A stretch of 64,000 nt of DNA from an uncultured Aquimarina sp. (GCA_947498705.1 CANMLW010000012.1:1-64000), one strand, 5' to 3'. Numbered from the stretch's first letter, positions 8,824 through 18,051 are shown. Made by a program: numbers and translations. Notes: generated by a model from the sequence alone, not told the origin.

Positions 8824-10377
8824 TTATAAGTCAAACTTGATCCCTTGTGCCAATGGCAATTCGGTAGTATAGTTAATCGTATTGGTCTGTCTTCTCATAT
8901 ACACTTTCCAAGCATCAGATCCAGACTCACGACCTCCTCCTGTTTCTTTTTCTCCTCCAAAAGCACCACCAATTTCTGCTCCAGAAGTACCAATATTTAC
9001 ATTGGCAATACCACAGTCTGATCCGGCATGCGAAAGAAACCTTTCTGCTTCTCTTAGGTTATTGGTCATAATAGCCGATGACAATCCTTGCGCTACACCG
9101 TTCTGGATTTGAATGGCGTCCTCTATCTCTCCTTTATATTTTAATAAGTATAAAACCGGTGCAAAGGTTTCGTGTTGTACAATATCAAACGTATTATCTG
9201 CTTCTGCAATAGCCGGTTTTACATAACAACCACTCTCATAACCTTCGCCAGAGAGCACTCCTCCTTCTACCACAATGGTACCTCCTTCTTTCACTACACT
9301 TTCTAGAGCATTTTGATATCCTTTTACTGCATCTTTATCAATCAAAGGCCCTACATGATTGTTTTCATCTAGTGGATTACCAATTCTTAACTGGCCATAT
9401 GCATCTACTACTGCATTTTTTACTTTATCATAGATTGATTCATGAATAATCAATCGACGGGTCGATGTACAACGTTGTCCTGCTGTTCCTACAGCTCCAA
9501 ACACAGCTCCTATTACGGTCATTTTGATATCAGCATCTGGGGTTACAATAATTGCATTGTTGCCTCCTAATTCTAAGAGTGATTTTCCTAAACGCTGTCC
9601 TACGGTAGATGCCACTATTTTTCCCATACGAGTAGAACCTGTAGCAGAAATTAATGGTATTCTTTTATCAGTAGTCATCATTTCACCTACTTTATAATCA
9701 CCATTAATCAAACACGAAATTCCTTCTGGCAGGTTATTATTTTTTAATACTTTGGCAATTATATTTTGACAAGCTACCCCACAAAGAGGTGTTTTTTCGC
9801 TAGGTTTCCAAATACAAACATCTCCACAAATCCAAGCCAGGGCGGTATTCCAGGCCCATACAGCAACCGGAAAATTAAATGCAGAAATAATCCCCACAAT
9901 CCCTAATGGATGGTATTGTTCATACATTCTATGCCCAGGACGTTCAGAATGCATCGTAAGCCCATGCAATTGTCTAGATAATCCTACTGCAAAATCACAG
10001 ATGTCGATCATCTCTTGTACTTCTCCCAACCCCTCTTGATAGGATTTCCCCATTTCGTAAGAAACTAGTTTACCTAGTGGTTCTTTTAAAACGCGTAATT
10101 CTTCTCCAAACTGCCTTACGATTTCTCCTCTCTGGGGAGCTGGCAACACTCTCCAACTTTTAAAAGCTTCTACAGCTGTTTGTACCACTTTTTCATAATC
10201 TGATGTTGAAGTCGTCGCTACTGTACCAATTAATGCTCCATCAACTGGTGAATATGATGAAATTACATTTTCAGACGAGAACCAATCTGTTCCCGTTGAC
10301 GTTCCTTTATTATTTTCAGAAACACCTAATTGTTGCAATGCTTCCTGGATTCCGAAATCTACTATTGCTGTTGCCAT
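8824..10377 (-). CDS. Aldehyde dehydrogenase, ALDH7 / piperideine-6-carboxylate type
   Basis: 517 residues, full length for the ALDH7 (antiquitin) group. The catalytic cysteine is C303 in GTAGQRCTS, the general base is E269 in LLELGGNN, and the oxyanion asparagine is N168 in AFNFP. The C-terminus (AFGGEKETGGGRESGSDAWK...) is characteristic of L-aminoadipate-semialdehyde / L-piperideine-6-carboxylate dehydrogenases. These oxidise the lysine-derived semialdehyde to alpha-aminoadipate with NAD+. It is a single-gene unit: terminator on the 3' side and about 375 bp of non-coding DNA on the 5' side. A lysine catabolic role is the likely one, but no lysine 6-aminotransferase gene is visible in the window to confirm it. 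Confidence 0.9.
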   Translation of the reverse strand: MATAIVDFGIQEALQQLGVSENNKGTSTGTDWFSSENVISSYSPVDGALIGTVATTSTSDYEKVVQTAVEAFKSWRVLPAPQRGEIVRQFGEELRVLKEPLGKLVSYEMGKSYQEGLGEVQEMIDICDFAVGLSRQLHGLTMHSERPGHRMYEQYHPLGIVGIISAFNFPVAVWAWNTALAWICGDVCIWKPSEKTPLCGVACQNIIAKVLKNNNLPEGISCLINGDYKVGEMMTTDKRIPLISATGSTRMGKIVASTVGQRLGKSLLELGGNNAIIVTPDADIKMTVIGAVFGAVGTAGQRCTSTRRLIIHESIYDKVKNAVVDAYGQLRIGNPLDENNHVGPLIDKDAVKGYQNALESVVKEGGTIVVEGGVLSGEGYESGCYVKPAIAEADNTFDIVQHETFAPVLYLLKYKGEIEDAIQIQNGVAQGLSSAIMTNNLREAERFLSHAGSDCGIANVNIGTSGAEIGGAFGGEKETGGGRESGSDAWKVYMRRQTNTINYTTELPLAQGIKFDL

Positions 10378-10752
10378 ACGATACTATTGCTTTTTGAAAG
10401 GAGTAAAGATACTTCCTTTTAGAAATAAATTAAATTTTGATTGTATTTTGAGTCAATTTTAAATAATTTTCAATCATAATACATTACAAACAATCAATAT
10501 TTACAATAAATTATGAATTCATAATCAAATTGACTTTCAATTTATTGGTATTATACAACAACTCAATTCCATTTTTATGGATAACAGCTGTCTTTTATAA
10601 AAATACGGAATTGGGCCTAAAACTGTATAAAAAAAGTGCTTTTAGATTAAAAAAGCACTTTATCAAAGTTTCTACTATAAAAAGTAATGCACTTAATTTA
10701 GAGGTTTTATCTTTTTACCCAATCAAACCCCAAATGTTATCCTCATATATAA
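10378..10752. other. Intergenic region, 375 bp
   Basis: Very AT-rich. The left part is the upstream region of the aldehyde dehydrogenase; a near-consensus -7 box TATCTTTA lies on the minus strand at 10404-10411. The right part holds the terminator of the lipoprotein operon (10633-10661). No protein of credible composition is encoded. Confidence 0.6.
10633..10661 (-). terminator. Intrinsic terminator of LVIVD lipoprotein operon
   Basis: Stem AAAGTGCTTTT / AAAAGCACTTT with a 7-nt loop, followed on the minus strand by a run of seven T residues. It lies about 90 bp beyond the stop at 10753. Confidence 0.8.
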
Positions 10753-11508
10753 TTAGAAGTTAAAAGTGCTTATTTTCTTGAAATTTTCAATATCCTCATT
10801 ATTCAATTCGTATTGTTCTATACTATACGCTGAAATAATAAAGGCATGATTATCCCTAATAATAATGTCTATAGCATTTTTGGTAGGGATCTCTTTTATA
10901 AACTTTGAATCATTTGGATCAGAAACATCAAATATTTTGACAGTGTCATCGCAAACCAAAAGATAATTGGTGCCAAATAAACTTAGCCCTTTTGGCTCTT
11001 TTAGATTTCTTGTGTTTAATAAAATTGGTGCTTCAACATCTTCTATGTTATAGGTTCTAAGCTCATTTACTAACCCATCACAAAACGAATTAGTATGCAA
11101 AGTTACATAGGCATTGGTATCATTTGCCACTACGGGATCACAAGACCTAAAATGATCAGATCGAGACATTAGTTTTGGTAATTCTGCATTGGTGATATCA
11201 TAAATAAACATAGCATCACTCGAACCGATAAACAAAAAGTCCTGGTAATTAAATAATGTTTCGATATTAAAACCTACGTTAATTGAATTTACCTCAACTG
11301 GGTTTTTAGCTTCTTTTATATTAAAAACAGTGAGGTCAAATGAATCGACGGTATATAAATAATCATTCTTTAGTATAAATGTTGCCAAAGAACCTCCTTG
11401 CCCATCTGAGGTAGACTCTGCAGCCGAACTATCACTATCTGTGCTACAACCAACAAACAAGCTTATAATAATAAAACTTATTAGTAGTAAAATATGTTTT
11501 GTATTCAT
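10753..11508 (-). CDS. LVIVD-repeat lipoprotein (beta-propeller)
   Basis: 251 residues. The signal peptide ends in a lipobox with Cys21 (LFVGC) followed by a Ser/Asp-rich linker, so it is a lipoprotein. The body is built of repeated strands of the LVIVD type: a short hydrophobic block, then IYDITNAELPKLM / IFDVSDPNDSKFI / TYNIEDVEAPILL. These match the 'xxDIsdPxxPxxxG' pattern and predict a beta-propeller. The function is unknown; such proteins in Bacteroidota are surface or periplasmic and probably bind proteins or glycans. It is 13 bp downstream of a second lipoprotein with the same repeat type, and the two surely share an mRNA. Confidence 0.8.
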   Translation of the reverse strand: MNTKHILLLISFIIISLFVGCSTDSDSSAAESTSDGQGGSLATFILKNDYLYTVDSFDLTVFNIKEAKNPVEVNSINVGFNIETLFNYQDFLFIGSSDAMFIYDITNAELPKLMSRSDHFRSCDPVVANDTNAYVTLHTNSFCDGLVNELRTYNIEDVEAPILLNTRNLKEPKGLSLFGTNYLLVCDDTVKIFDVSDPNDSKFIKEIPTKNAIDIIIRDNHAFIISAYSIEQYELNNEDIENFKKISTFNF

Positions 11509-11521
11509 TATACTATTGTTT

Positions 11522-12019
11522 TTATTTTTCTAACCAATTTACAACCACACTATCTTCATTTGCATGCTCTATATAGCCGTCTGGAGAAGCTACTTTAGGA
11601 AATACGTTTTCAACCCGTTTAACAATCTCGAAACTAAAATCATTTAGGTCAAAAGTAAGTACTACCAAATCTGTTGCTTGATTGATATAAAAAGTACTAT
11701 TTCTAATAGCAATATCGGTGCAGCCTGGTACTTTTAAAAAGCTCTTTTTTACAGGATTTACAGGATCTGAATTATCAAAAATGTGAAAACCTCTTCGCTT
11801 GTCATTAATAAAAATATAATCCTCGACAACATAAATTTTTGCTGGTTCGACAGTGGCTTGTTTTTCTTGTAGAACAATAGAACTGTTCAATTCACTTCTT
11901 TTTAGTATTACAGCTTCATAAGGAGGTTCATAAGGAGGAGATGTGGTATCATCATCATTTGGATGATACCAACAACTCGATAAACATAAGCATAGTATTA
12001 TGCAAAATAGTTTTTTCAT
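11522..12019 (-). CDS. Small LVIVD-type lipoprotein
   Basis: 165 residues. Signal peptide with lipobox LSSC (Cys16), then an Asp/Pro-rich tether. The remaining ~120 residues include one or two LVIVD-like units (FHIFDNSDPVNPVKKSFLK and LVVLTFDLNDFSFEIVK). It precedes the larger LVIVD lipoprotein by 13 bp, so the pair may fold together or act as partners. The separate, intact signal peptides argue against these being two halves of one broken gene. No catalytic motif is visible. Confidence 0.75.
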   Translation of the reverse strand: MKKLFCIILCLCLSSCWYHPNDDDTTSPPYEPPYEAVILKRSELNSSIVLQEKQATVEPAKIYVVEDYIFINDKRRGFHIFDNSDPVNPVKKSFLKVPGCTDIAIRNSTFYINQATDLVVLTFDLNDFSFEIVKRVENVFPKVASPDGYIEHANEDSVVVNWLEK

Positions 12020-12142
12020 AATTTGTTTGATTAAATAGTCTTACTTTTTCTAATAGATGCAGGATATCGCAAAGAGTTGCTTAATTATTTTTATTTAGTT
12101 TAAATAATTATTAAGTTGATCTGTGCTACCTATCAAAAAAGA

Positions 12143-12177
12143 AATCGCTCAAACAAGATTTCTCTTGTAGAGCGATT
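12143..12177 (-). terminator. Intrinsic terminator after the 310-residue lipoprotein
   Basis: Stem AATCGCTC / GAGCGATT extended internally by ACAAGA / TCTTGT. On the minus strand it is followed by TCTTTTTTGA. It lies about 60 bp past the stop at 12236. Confidence 0.8.
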
Positions 12178-12235
12178 CCCAACTAAATAACCAACCAAAA
12201 AGTTAACTATCTTTAAGCTACCAACTAGCTATATT

Positions 12236-13168
12236 TTATTTTGTAAGCTTCATAAAATCAGCTTTTTTAATTCTTTTTCTATCGTTTTGAGAGATCGATT
12301 TTTTAAACACAATATTACCTCTACCCGCAAATCGATATACAGTTTCTGACGATGGGTGAAATAATTCTATCGTACTGTCATTGATAACGGACAACTCGAA
12401 GAATTCATTGTCTAGATAACCGTAATCAAGTGTTAAAGTTTTCTTATCAAAAATGTTAAGAATATCTTTAATTTCGTAATGTCCTACATAATCATAGATA
12501 ATATCGTCGAGAGATATCCCCACTTGATCCCTAGAACTCTCAAAATTATCTCCTGCTCCAAAGTATGCGAATTTCAAATAGTTCTCATTATCAAATTCAT
12601 TTAGCACACCCATTTCACTGGTATATATTTTCTCCCAAACTTCATATTCCTGTAAGAAATAATGAATGTTATCATAAAAGACGGCATCATAGTCAAAGTT
12701 GTTGCGTTGATGACCAATTAAATAATAACTGGTTCCAGAAACAATGTCACGTAGTTCTATTTCGTTATTAGAAAGCTGGTTAACTCTAAACGTATAGGTT
12801 CCATCAATATCATGGGTAATATCTACTTCTATTCTAAATGGATCATATTCTCCAACATCCAACCCAAAACCATTACCATTACTCCCCATACCTACAAGGT
12901 TATTATTAGCATAAAAAATTCCATTCTTAAAAGAAATCGTGAATGCTTTTTGTAAAAAAGGAATTTCTACATTACCGTTTGTACGTTCGATATCAACATA
13001 CCATATCTCATAAGAATTCAATAATGCATTTAGGCTAATTCCTGTATTCGAATTTACAAACGGTTGTGGTTCAATGTATACATCTTCTTCTACAACAACC
13101 TCTGCTACACAAGAAGTAAGTATAATAGATCCTAAAAAAATAATCGAAAGTAATTTTAGCGTTTTCAT
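12236..13168 (-). CDS. Lipoprotein of unknown function
   Basis: 310 residues. Signal peptide with a clear lipobox LTSC (Cys20), then an acidic tether (VVVEEDVYIEPQP). The mature part looks like two related beta-rich halves: each has a 'YEIWYVDI / YEVWEKIY' block followed by strands and ends with a hydrophobic unit (SGTSYYLIG and SSETVYRFAG). This suggests an internal duplication of a small beta-barrel or lipocalin-like fold. I do not recognise a characterised family. Related flavobacterial lipoproteins are sometimes given a nucleotide-adenylyltransferase name in databases; nothing in this sequence supports that. It is monocistronic, with its own terminator. Confidence 0.7.
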   Translation of the reverse strand: MKTLKLLSIIFLGSIILTSCVAEVVVEEDVYIEPQPFVNSNTGISLNALLNSYEIWYVDIERTNGNVEIPFLQKAFTISFKNGIFYANNNLVGMGSNGNGFGLDVGEYDPFRIEVDITHDIDGTYTFRVNQLSNNEIELRDIVSGTSYYLIGHQRNNFDYDAVFYDNIHYFLQEYEVWEKIYTSEMGVLNEFDNENYLKFAYFGAGDNFESSRDQVGISLDDIIYDYVGHYEIKDILNIFDKKTLTLDYGYLDNEFFELSVINDSTIELFHPSSETVYRFAGRGNIVFKKSISQNDRKRIKKADFMKLTK

Positions 13169-13291
13169 AAGCTCTGTGTTTTCAATTTCAAAATGTAACT
13201 TCCAAAAGACGTGCCAAAATCACAACTAATTGATTGTTAGATTTTTAATATGACTTCTATTTTCCTTATTTTTGACCCCAGAAAATATTTT

Positions 13292-14287
13292 ATGGAAAAT
13301 AGTCCAAAATTTGCAGTGCTAGGAGGTGGTAGTTGGGCAACTGCCATTGTAAAAATGCTTACCGAAAACCTTAATGAAGTTGGATGGTATATGCGAAGTA
13401 CCTATGCCCTTGAACATCTTAAAAAGCAACAACACAATCCTAACTATCTAAGTTCTGTAGAATTTAGAATAGATCAGCTTAAACTTACCAATGATATAAA
13501 TGAGGCTGTGGCCTATGCAGATTATCTGATTTTTGCGATTCCGTCGGCCTTTCTTCATAGTGAATTAGAAAAGTTAAAAACTTCTATCCAAGATAAAATT
13601 ATATTTTCTGCTATTAAGGGTATTGTACCCGAAACAGGGCTTATTGTTGGAGAACATTTTCATGATGAATATACTATTCCTTTTGATAATATAGGGGTAA
13701 TTACCGGGCCATGTCATGCAGAAGAAGTTGCTCTAGAACGATTATCTTATCTTACGATTGCATCACGAGACAAAGAGAAAGCCACTATTATGGCAAATCA
13801 TCTAAGTAGCGAATATATCAAATGTAAAATAAGTGATGATATTATAGGTACCGAATATGCGGCAGTGCTTAAAAACATATACTCTTTGGCAGCAGGAATT
13901 GCTCATGGACTTGGGTATGGTGATAATTTTCAGAGTGTATTAATGAGTAATGCCATTAGAGAAATGAAGCGTTTTATTAAGAAAATACATAAAATGAAAC
14001 GTAATATTAATAATTCTGCCTATTTAGGAGATTTATTAGTGACGGGGTATTCTACTTTTTCTCGTAACCGTATGTTTGGCAATATGATTGGTAAGGGGTA
14101 TACGGTAAAAAGCGCTCAAATGGAAATGAATATGGTCGCAGAGGGATATTATGCTGCTAAAACAGCCTATGAACTGGATACTACCAAAAAGACACGAACC
14201 CCTATCATAGATGCCGTACATGCAGTTCTATACGAAGATAAAAATCCTAAAAAAGTATTTAAGAAACTGGCCGATAAACTCGATTAA
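13292..14287 (+). CDS. gpsA: Glycerol-3-phosphate dehydrogenase [NAD(P)+]
   Basis: 331 residues from the Met at 13292. The frame is open to 13250, but the preceding 14 residues are hydrophobic filler absent from the family, while MENSPKFAVLGGGSWATA begins exactly at the Rossmann dinucleotide loop. Further motifs are VITGPCHAEEVA (substrate loop), the catalytic lysine region EYAAVLKNIYSLAAGIAHGLGYG, and GDLLVTGYSTFSRNR. It reduces dihydroxyacetone phosphate to sn-glycerol-3-phosphate, the backbone for phospholipids. It is the first gene of a four-gene plus-strand run (gaps 42, 17 and 21 bp). Confidence 0.95.
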   Translation: MENSPKFAVLGGGSWATAIVKMLTENLNEVGWYMRSTYALEHLKKQQHNPNYLSSVEFRIDQLKLTNDINEAVAYADYLIFAIPSAFLHSELEKLKTSIQDKIIFSAIKGIVPETGLIVGEHFHDEYTIPFDNIGVITGPCHAEEVALERLSYLTIASRDKEKATIMANHLSSEYIKCKISDDIIGTEYAAVLKNIYSLAAGIAHGLGYGDNFQSVLMSNAIREMKRFIKKIHKMKRNINNSAYLGDLLVTGYSTFSRNRMFGNMIGKGYTVKSAQMEMNMVAEGYYAAKTAYELDTTKKTRTPIIDAVHAVLYEDKNPKKVFKKLADKLD

Positions 14288-14329
14288 TTATTCTTATCTT
14301 CATCATCCTTATTTTAATGCGTAGATGTT

Positions 14330-14785
14330 ATGGAGAAACTTATAGAAACCTTTTATACCGCATTTAATAATCGTGATGCAGATACAATGATAGCCTGTTA
14401 TCATGAAGATATTATTTTTGAAGATCCTGCTTTTGGAAAACTACAAGGAGAGCATGCAAAAAGTATGTGGCGAATGCTATGCAAAAACGCAAAGAATCTT
14501 CAGATAGAATTTTCTGACATTAAGATACATAAGCACACTGGTAGTGCACATTGGGAAGCTTGGTATTTGTTTAGTAAAACTGGTAGAAGTGTTCATAATA
14601 AAATAGATGCACAATTCGTGTTTAAAGACGGTAAGATTATAAAACATACCGATAATTTTGATTTACATAAATGGGCATCGCAGGCCATGGGTTGGAAAGG
14701 AAAAATTTTGGGCGGCACTCGTTTTTTTAAGAAAAAACTGCAGCAACAAACCCATCATATGTTACACAAATTTATGACCTCTTGA
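14330..14785 (+). CDS. NTF2-like / SnoaL-type protein
   Basis: 151 residues of the cone-shaped alpha+beta NTF2 fold: an N-terminal helix (EKLIETFYTAFNNRDADTMIACYHEDIIFEDPAFG) and then beta strands with HWEAWYLFSKTGRSVHNKIDAQFVFKDGKI. This is the polyketide-cyclase/ketosteroid-isomerase-like group, often annotated only as nuclear transport factor 2 family. The substrate is unknown. It contains conserved acidic and His positions lining the putative pocket, but no assignment of catalysis is possible. It sits between gpsA and a sulfurtransferase, probably cotranscribed. Confidence 0.8.
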   Translation: MEKLIETFYTAFNNRDADTMIACYHEDIIFEDPAFGKLQGEHAKSMWRMLCKNAKNLQIEFSDIKIHKHTGSAHWEAWYLFSKTGRSVHNKIDAQFVFKDGKIIKHTDNFDLHKWASQAMGWKGKILGGTRFFKKKLQQQTHHMLHKFMTS

Positions 14786-14802
14786 TAACCTATCTTTAAC
14801 AC

Positions 14803-15654
14803 ATGAATACATTACAAATCACACAACCACTCGTTTCTGTTCAATGGCTTGCAGAACACTTAGATCATCCTGATTTGGTAATTCTTGATGCTACGATCAA
14901 AAAAGTTACTACTACAAATGATTCTAGTGTTTCGAATTTAAAAATTATAGGAAGTCGTTTTTTTGATATTAAAAAAACATTTTCTGATCTGAATACTGAC
15001 CTCCCTAATATGTTACCTTCTCCAGCATCTTTTTCTGAAGCTTGCAAACAATTAGGTATTGATACGCATCATACCGTTGTAGTATACGATAAGTTAGGCA
15101 TTTATTCAAGTCCCAGAGTATGGTGGATGTTTAAAATTATGGGGCATAAAAACGTGGCAGTGTTAGATGGTGGGCTTCCTATATGGCAAAAGGAAAAACT
15201 ACCTTGTCAACCCGAAAATAAAGAAGAAGAATTATATCCCAGGGGTAACTTTGAAGCTAATTTTAACCCCAAACTAGTTAGTGATGCTAAAAACGTTTTA
15301 GCCGCTATAACTCTAAAAGATACCTTAATCCTAGATGCTCGTTCTTCTGGTAGATTTAACGCCACAGAACCAGAGCCCAGAACAGATTTAAAAGGGGGCC
15401 ATATACCAAATTCGAAGAACCTGCCTTATAAAACTCTCATAGAAAATACCCAAATGAAGTCTACTAAAGAATTAAGTAAAATTCTAAAAGACTTTTCAAT
15501 AGAAAATAAAAAACTGATCTTTACCTGTGGATCAGGAATCACGGCATGTATTCTTATGCTTGCAGCCGATTTATCTGGATATCAAAATATGTCTGTATAC
15601 GACGGTTCCTGGAGCGAATGGGGACAATTGGATCATGTACCCATCGAAAAATAA
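14803..15654 (+). CDS. sseA: 3-mercaptopyruvate/thiosulfate sulfurtransferase
   Basis: 283 residues with two rhodanese domains. The N-terminal domain (about 1-140) is catalytically inert. The C-terminal domain (about 155-283) has the active-site loop C242-GSGITA. This loop matches the CGSGVTA form typical of mercaptopyruvate sulfurtransferases rather than the CRxGx[RT] loop of classic thiosulfate rhodaneses. R107 in SSPRVWWMF and D179-R180 in LILDARSSGRF are conserved family positions. It transfers a sulfane sulfur to cyanide or thiols in the cytoplasm. The gene symbol is by homology with the E. coli enzyme. Confidence 0.88.
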   Translation: MNTLQITQPLVSVQWLAEHLDHPDLVILDATIKKVTTTNDSSVSNLKIIGSRFFDIKKTFSDLNTDLPNMLPSPASFSEACKQLGIDTHHTVVVYDKLGIYSSPRVWWMFKIMGHKNVAVLDGGLPIWQKEKLPCQPENKEEELYPRGNFEANFNPKLVSDAKNVLAAITLKDTLILDARSSGRFNATEPEPRTDLKGGHIPNSKNLPYKTLIENTQMKSTKELSKILKDFSIENKKLIFTCGSGITACILMLAADLSGYQNMSVYDGSWSEWGQLDHVPIEK

Positions 15655-15675
15655 AAATGATATAAACCTTTATTT

Positions 15676-16776
15676 ATGCAAAAATTTTCAATTAGTATTT
15701 TTATTATATTCTTTTGCTCGTTTGGGGTAAACGCTCAGTCTCCAAAATTTAGCCTTCAAGACTTTTATTCCTATAATTCTGAATTAGAATATACTGTTGA
15801 TTCTATTTACAATACATTATCTGATCGTCAAAAGGTGGCACAAATGATTATTACGTCTGGCGGTGAGATTGGGAAACCACATACAACAATAAAAAAATTA
15901 GTTACTCAAAATGCTGTTGGTGGGGTTGTATTTTTAAAAGGCAGTAAAAAACAACATACAGAAGATATTATAGCTCTTAACAAACTTTCTATTGCCAACA
16001 AAAGCTTGCCTTTGTTGTATAGCATGGATGCAGAACCCAGTCTATTTGCAAGTAGAATTAAAGGTGCTCGTGATGTGGGTAAAACAATAGATATCAAAAC
16101 AGAACAAAGATCTGATGAGGTTGTTACTGCAATAAATCAAGAACTTAGAGAAATAGGCGTACATCATAATTATGCGCCTGTATTGGATATTAGTCCAAAT
16201 AATGAGGCGATCAAATCCAGAAGTTATGGTAATACTAAAGAAACTGTAGTTCGATTGGCTAATCACTTTATAAAATGTACTCAGCAAGGGGGTATTATTG
16301 CTACTGCAAAACACTTTCCTGGCCATGGCCTTGTTAAAGGGGATACACATAAACAAAGTGTTTATATTGACGGCCCTATGCAAGAAGTCGACAATTATAA
16401 AAAAATAATTGAAGACGGTGTGCTCTCTATAATGGTGGCTCATATTACAATAAAAAATAACAAAGAATACGATACTAATGGGATACCTTCTAGTTGTTCG
16501 AGAAAAATTGTAACCAGTTTGTTAAAAGAAAAAATGGGTTTTAAAGGGGTTATTATTTCTGATGCACTTAATATCATGAAAGCGGTTACAATTTTGGATA
16601 ATGCTCCTCTCCTAGCCTCTAAAGCTGGTTGTGACCTGATCTTGATGCCACAAGATGAAGTAAAAACAATAAATACCATTCTTGCAGAAATGAAAACCAA
16701 TGCTTCTTATAAAAGGCAAGTAATACAGTCTATAAAGAAAGTTTTACGATTAAAAGTGTGCTCGGGGGTGATTTGA
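15676..16776 (+). CDS. Exported glycoside hydrolase family 3 (NagZ-like)
   Basis: 366 residues with a signal peptide (about 1-21, VNAQ). The single TIM-barrel domain of GH3 is present: KSRSYG near 180 binds substrate, KHFPGHG at 212-218, the D223-T-H225 dyad as in NagZ-type acid/base loops, and the nucleophile D296 in GVIISDALNI. This points to a beta-N-acetylhexosaminidase acting on peptidoglycan or chitin fragments. Unlike the cytoplasmic NagZ of Proteobacteria it is exported. There is no second (beta-sandwich) domain, in contrast to the longer GH3 glucosidases. It is the last gene of the gpsA run. Confidence 0.88.
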   Translation: MQKFSISIFIIFFCSFGVNAQSPKFSLQDFYSYNSELEYTVDSIYNTLSDRQKVAQMIITSGGEIGKPHTTIKKLVTQNAVGGVVFLKGSKKQHTEDIIALNKLSIANKSLPLLYSMDAEPSLFASRIKGARDVGKTIDIKTEQRSDEVVTAINQELREIGVHHNYAPVLDISPNNEAIKSRSYGNTKETVVRLANHFIKCTQQGGIIATAKHFPGHGLVKGDTHKQSVYIDGPMQEVDNYKKIIEDGVLSIMVAHITIKNNKEYDTNGIPSSCSRKIVTSLLKEKMGFKGVIISDALNIMKAVTILDNAPLLASKAGCDLILMPQDEVKTINTILAEMKTNASYKRQVIQSIKKVLRLKVCSGVI

Positions 16777-16980
16777 TGCTTAATACGTAAACACTGTAAG
16801 GAAAAATAAATCATACTGTAAAAAGGTAAATCAATAAACGACCACTGGTTTATTGCGATTTATGAAATTTTATAAACCTGTATTACATTGGTTAGAATAT
16901 ATGGGTTAATTAACAAATATGCCTTATTAGCATCTTTCATAATTCACATCTATATGTTAACAAGATCGTATTGTATTTTG

Positions 16981-17331
16981 TTAATTTTTACTCTCTTCTT
17001 CAATATGTAATCGTACTCTAAGGGCCACATAAAAATCAAAAGCTACGGACCTTATCACTACACTATCACCAAATTTCACTCTGGCAATATAGGTTTTTAA
17101 AATAGCATGATACCATTCCCATAATTTATCATTTTTATGTTTAAAGCCCATAAGTGATAAAATTGCTTCACCTAATTCTATACCTCCAAAAGAAGTATCA
17201 ATGCCTACGGTATTTAATTGATTCATAAACTTGGTTCCCAATAATTCATTCTTGATCAAAAACAAAATAAAGTCTTGATTAGGTAATAGTTCGAATTTTG
17301 GAAAGTTCTGAGTTTTCAGCTCTATTTTCAT
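16981..17331 (-). CDS. Conserved hypothetical protein, 116 residues
   Basis: A soluble protein with no signal peptide, membrane segment or motif I can assign. It has an N-terminal beta-strand block (MKIELKTQNFPKFELLPNQ), a central helix-rich part (IELGEAILSLMGFKHKNDKLWEWYHAILKTYIARV) and a terminal block, IRSVAFDFYVALRVRLHIEEE. The composition is normal for the region and the start has no competing Met upstream. It stands alone: a convergent GH3 gene on one side and about 400 bp of non-coding DNA on the other. It is probably real because of coding-like codon use, but the function is unknown. Confidence 0.65.
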   Translation of the reverse strand: MKIELKTQNFPKFELLPNQDFILFLIKNELLGTKFMNQLNTVGIDTSFGGIELGEAILSLMGFKHKNDKLWEWYHAILKTYIARVKFGDSVVIRSVAFDFYVALRVRLHIEEESKN

Positions 17332-17740
17332 TTGTTATAATTTTAAACTATCGTACATCAACGTAGTTCCCGGCCTTTGCTAAAGCAAGTATTGTAGAAA
17401 GTCTCCAAATACTATACCAAGTGCTAACTTCTATTATGAAGCGGGTCTATAATACCATTAAAATTGTTCTAATTTTTAACAGTAAATGAATAGCTCTCTA
17501 TAAAATCGATGTAAGAGTTTTATAAACCTGTTAGTCGTCAAATGGTGTAATTTGTCCTTGCCTATTATCAAAATAAATACACAATTTTTTCTAGCCATAA
17601 AATATGCTAAACGAACACCATTCTCTTACATCCAATCTTAATTCTTTATGATATTGATTGTAAACTCATTCGAACTTTTCTAAATCTTTGTATAGTTCGA
17701 AATAAGATCACAATAAAATTGCAGGGTAGGAAATGCAATT
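17332..17740. other. Intergenic region, 409 bp
   Basis: No credible gene. It should contain the promoter of the minus-strand gene ending at 16981 (a weak TAGTTTAA is just upstream) and, at the right end, the inverted repeat at 17712-17745. I see no repeats or RNA structure of note in the middle. Confidence 0.6.
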
Positions 17741-17745
17741 TTATT
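17712..17745. terminator. Hairpin overlapping the XRE gene stop
   Basis: Perfect 12-bp stem AATAAAATTGCA / TGCAATTTTATT around a 10-nt loop. The right arm overlaps the stop codon of the XRE gene. The T-rich tail lies on the plus side, so as a terminator it would work best for plus-strand read-through. On the minus strand it may protect the 3' end. Confidence 0.55.
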
Positions 17746-18046
17746 TTTTAAATTTTCTTCTATATTCGGCTTTTTCTTCTGCTACCTTAAGTAACTCTGT
17801 CGAACAATCCATTTCATAGATTTGTTTTGCCAATTGATCACTAACATATTCCTCTTTTAACTTCTGGATATCTAAATCAAAAACTTTGGCCAGTTTTGAG
17901 AGTCGTTTGACATCAAACTCCCTTCTTCCATTTTCAATTTTACTTAGGTTAGCCGCATCCAAATCTAATTGTGCTGCCAACTGAGTTAATGTAAATCCTC
18001 TTTTTGTTCTCAAAAGTCTAATGTACTCTCCAAAAGTTTCTTTCAT
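17741..18046 (-). CDS. XRE-family HTH transcriptional regulator
   Basis: 101 residues from the Met at 18046. The open frame reaches 18091, but the added residues have no domain content and would place a palindromic operator inside the gene. Residues about 6-62 form a Cro/CI-type helix-turn-helix (FGEYIRLLRTKRGFTLTQLAAQLDLDAANLSKIENGRREFDVKRLSKLAKVF). The C-terminal ~40 residues are charged and helical (YEMDCSTELLKVAEEKAEYRRKFKK), probably for dimerisation. Small regulators of this kind often accompany restriction-modification or plasmid functions, but none is adjacent. A perfect TTGTCA-N5-TGACAA immediately upstream suggests autoregulation. Confidence 0.85.
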   Translation of the reverse strand: MKETFGEYIRLLRTKRGFTLTQLAAQLDLDAANLSKIENGRREFDVKRLSKLAKVFDLDIQKLKEEYVSDQLAKQIYEMDCSTELLKVAEEKAEYRRKFKK

Positions 18047-18051
18047 ATGAC

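Noticed and set aside
10530-10763. 77-codon plus-strand frame in the gap before the LVIVD operon
   Set aside because: It runs through the terminator hairpin at 10633-10661 and into the 3' end of the opposite gene, and its composition is that of AT-rich non-coding DNA.
10753-12019. Single LVIVD gene broken by a frameshift
   Set aside because: Both genes have their own signal peptide with lipobox and normal ends, so they are separate genes.
16042-16443. 133-codon minus-strand open frame inside the GH3 gene
   Set aside because: It is antisense to the conserved GH3 active-site region and its protein looks like random translation (Ser, Tyr, Phe, Ile-rich).
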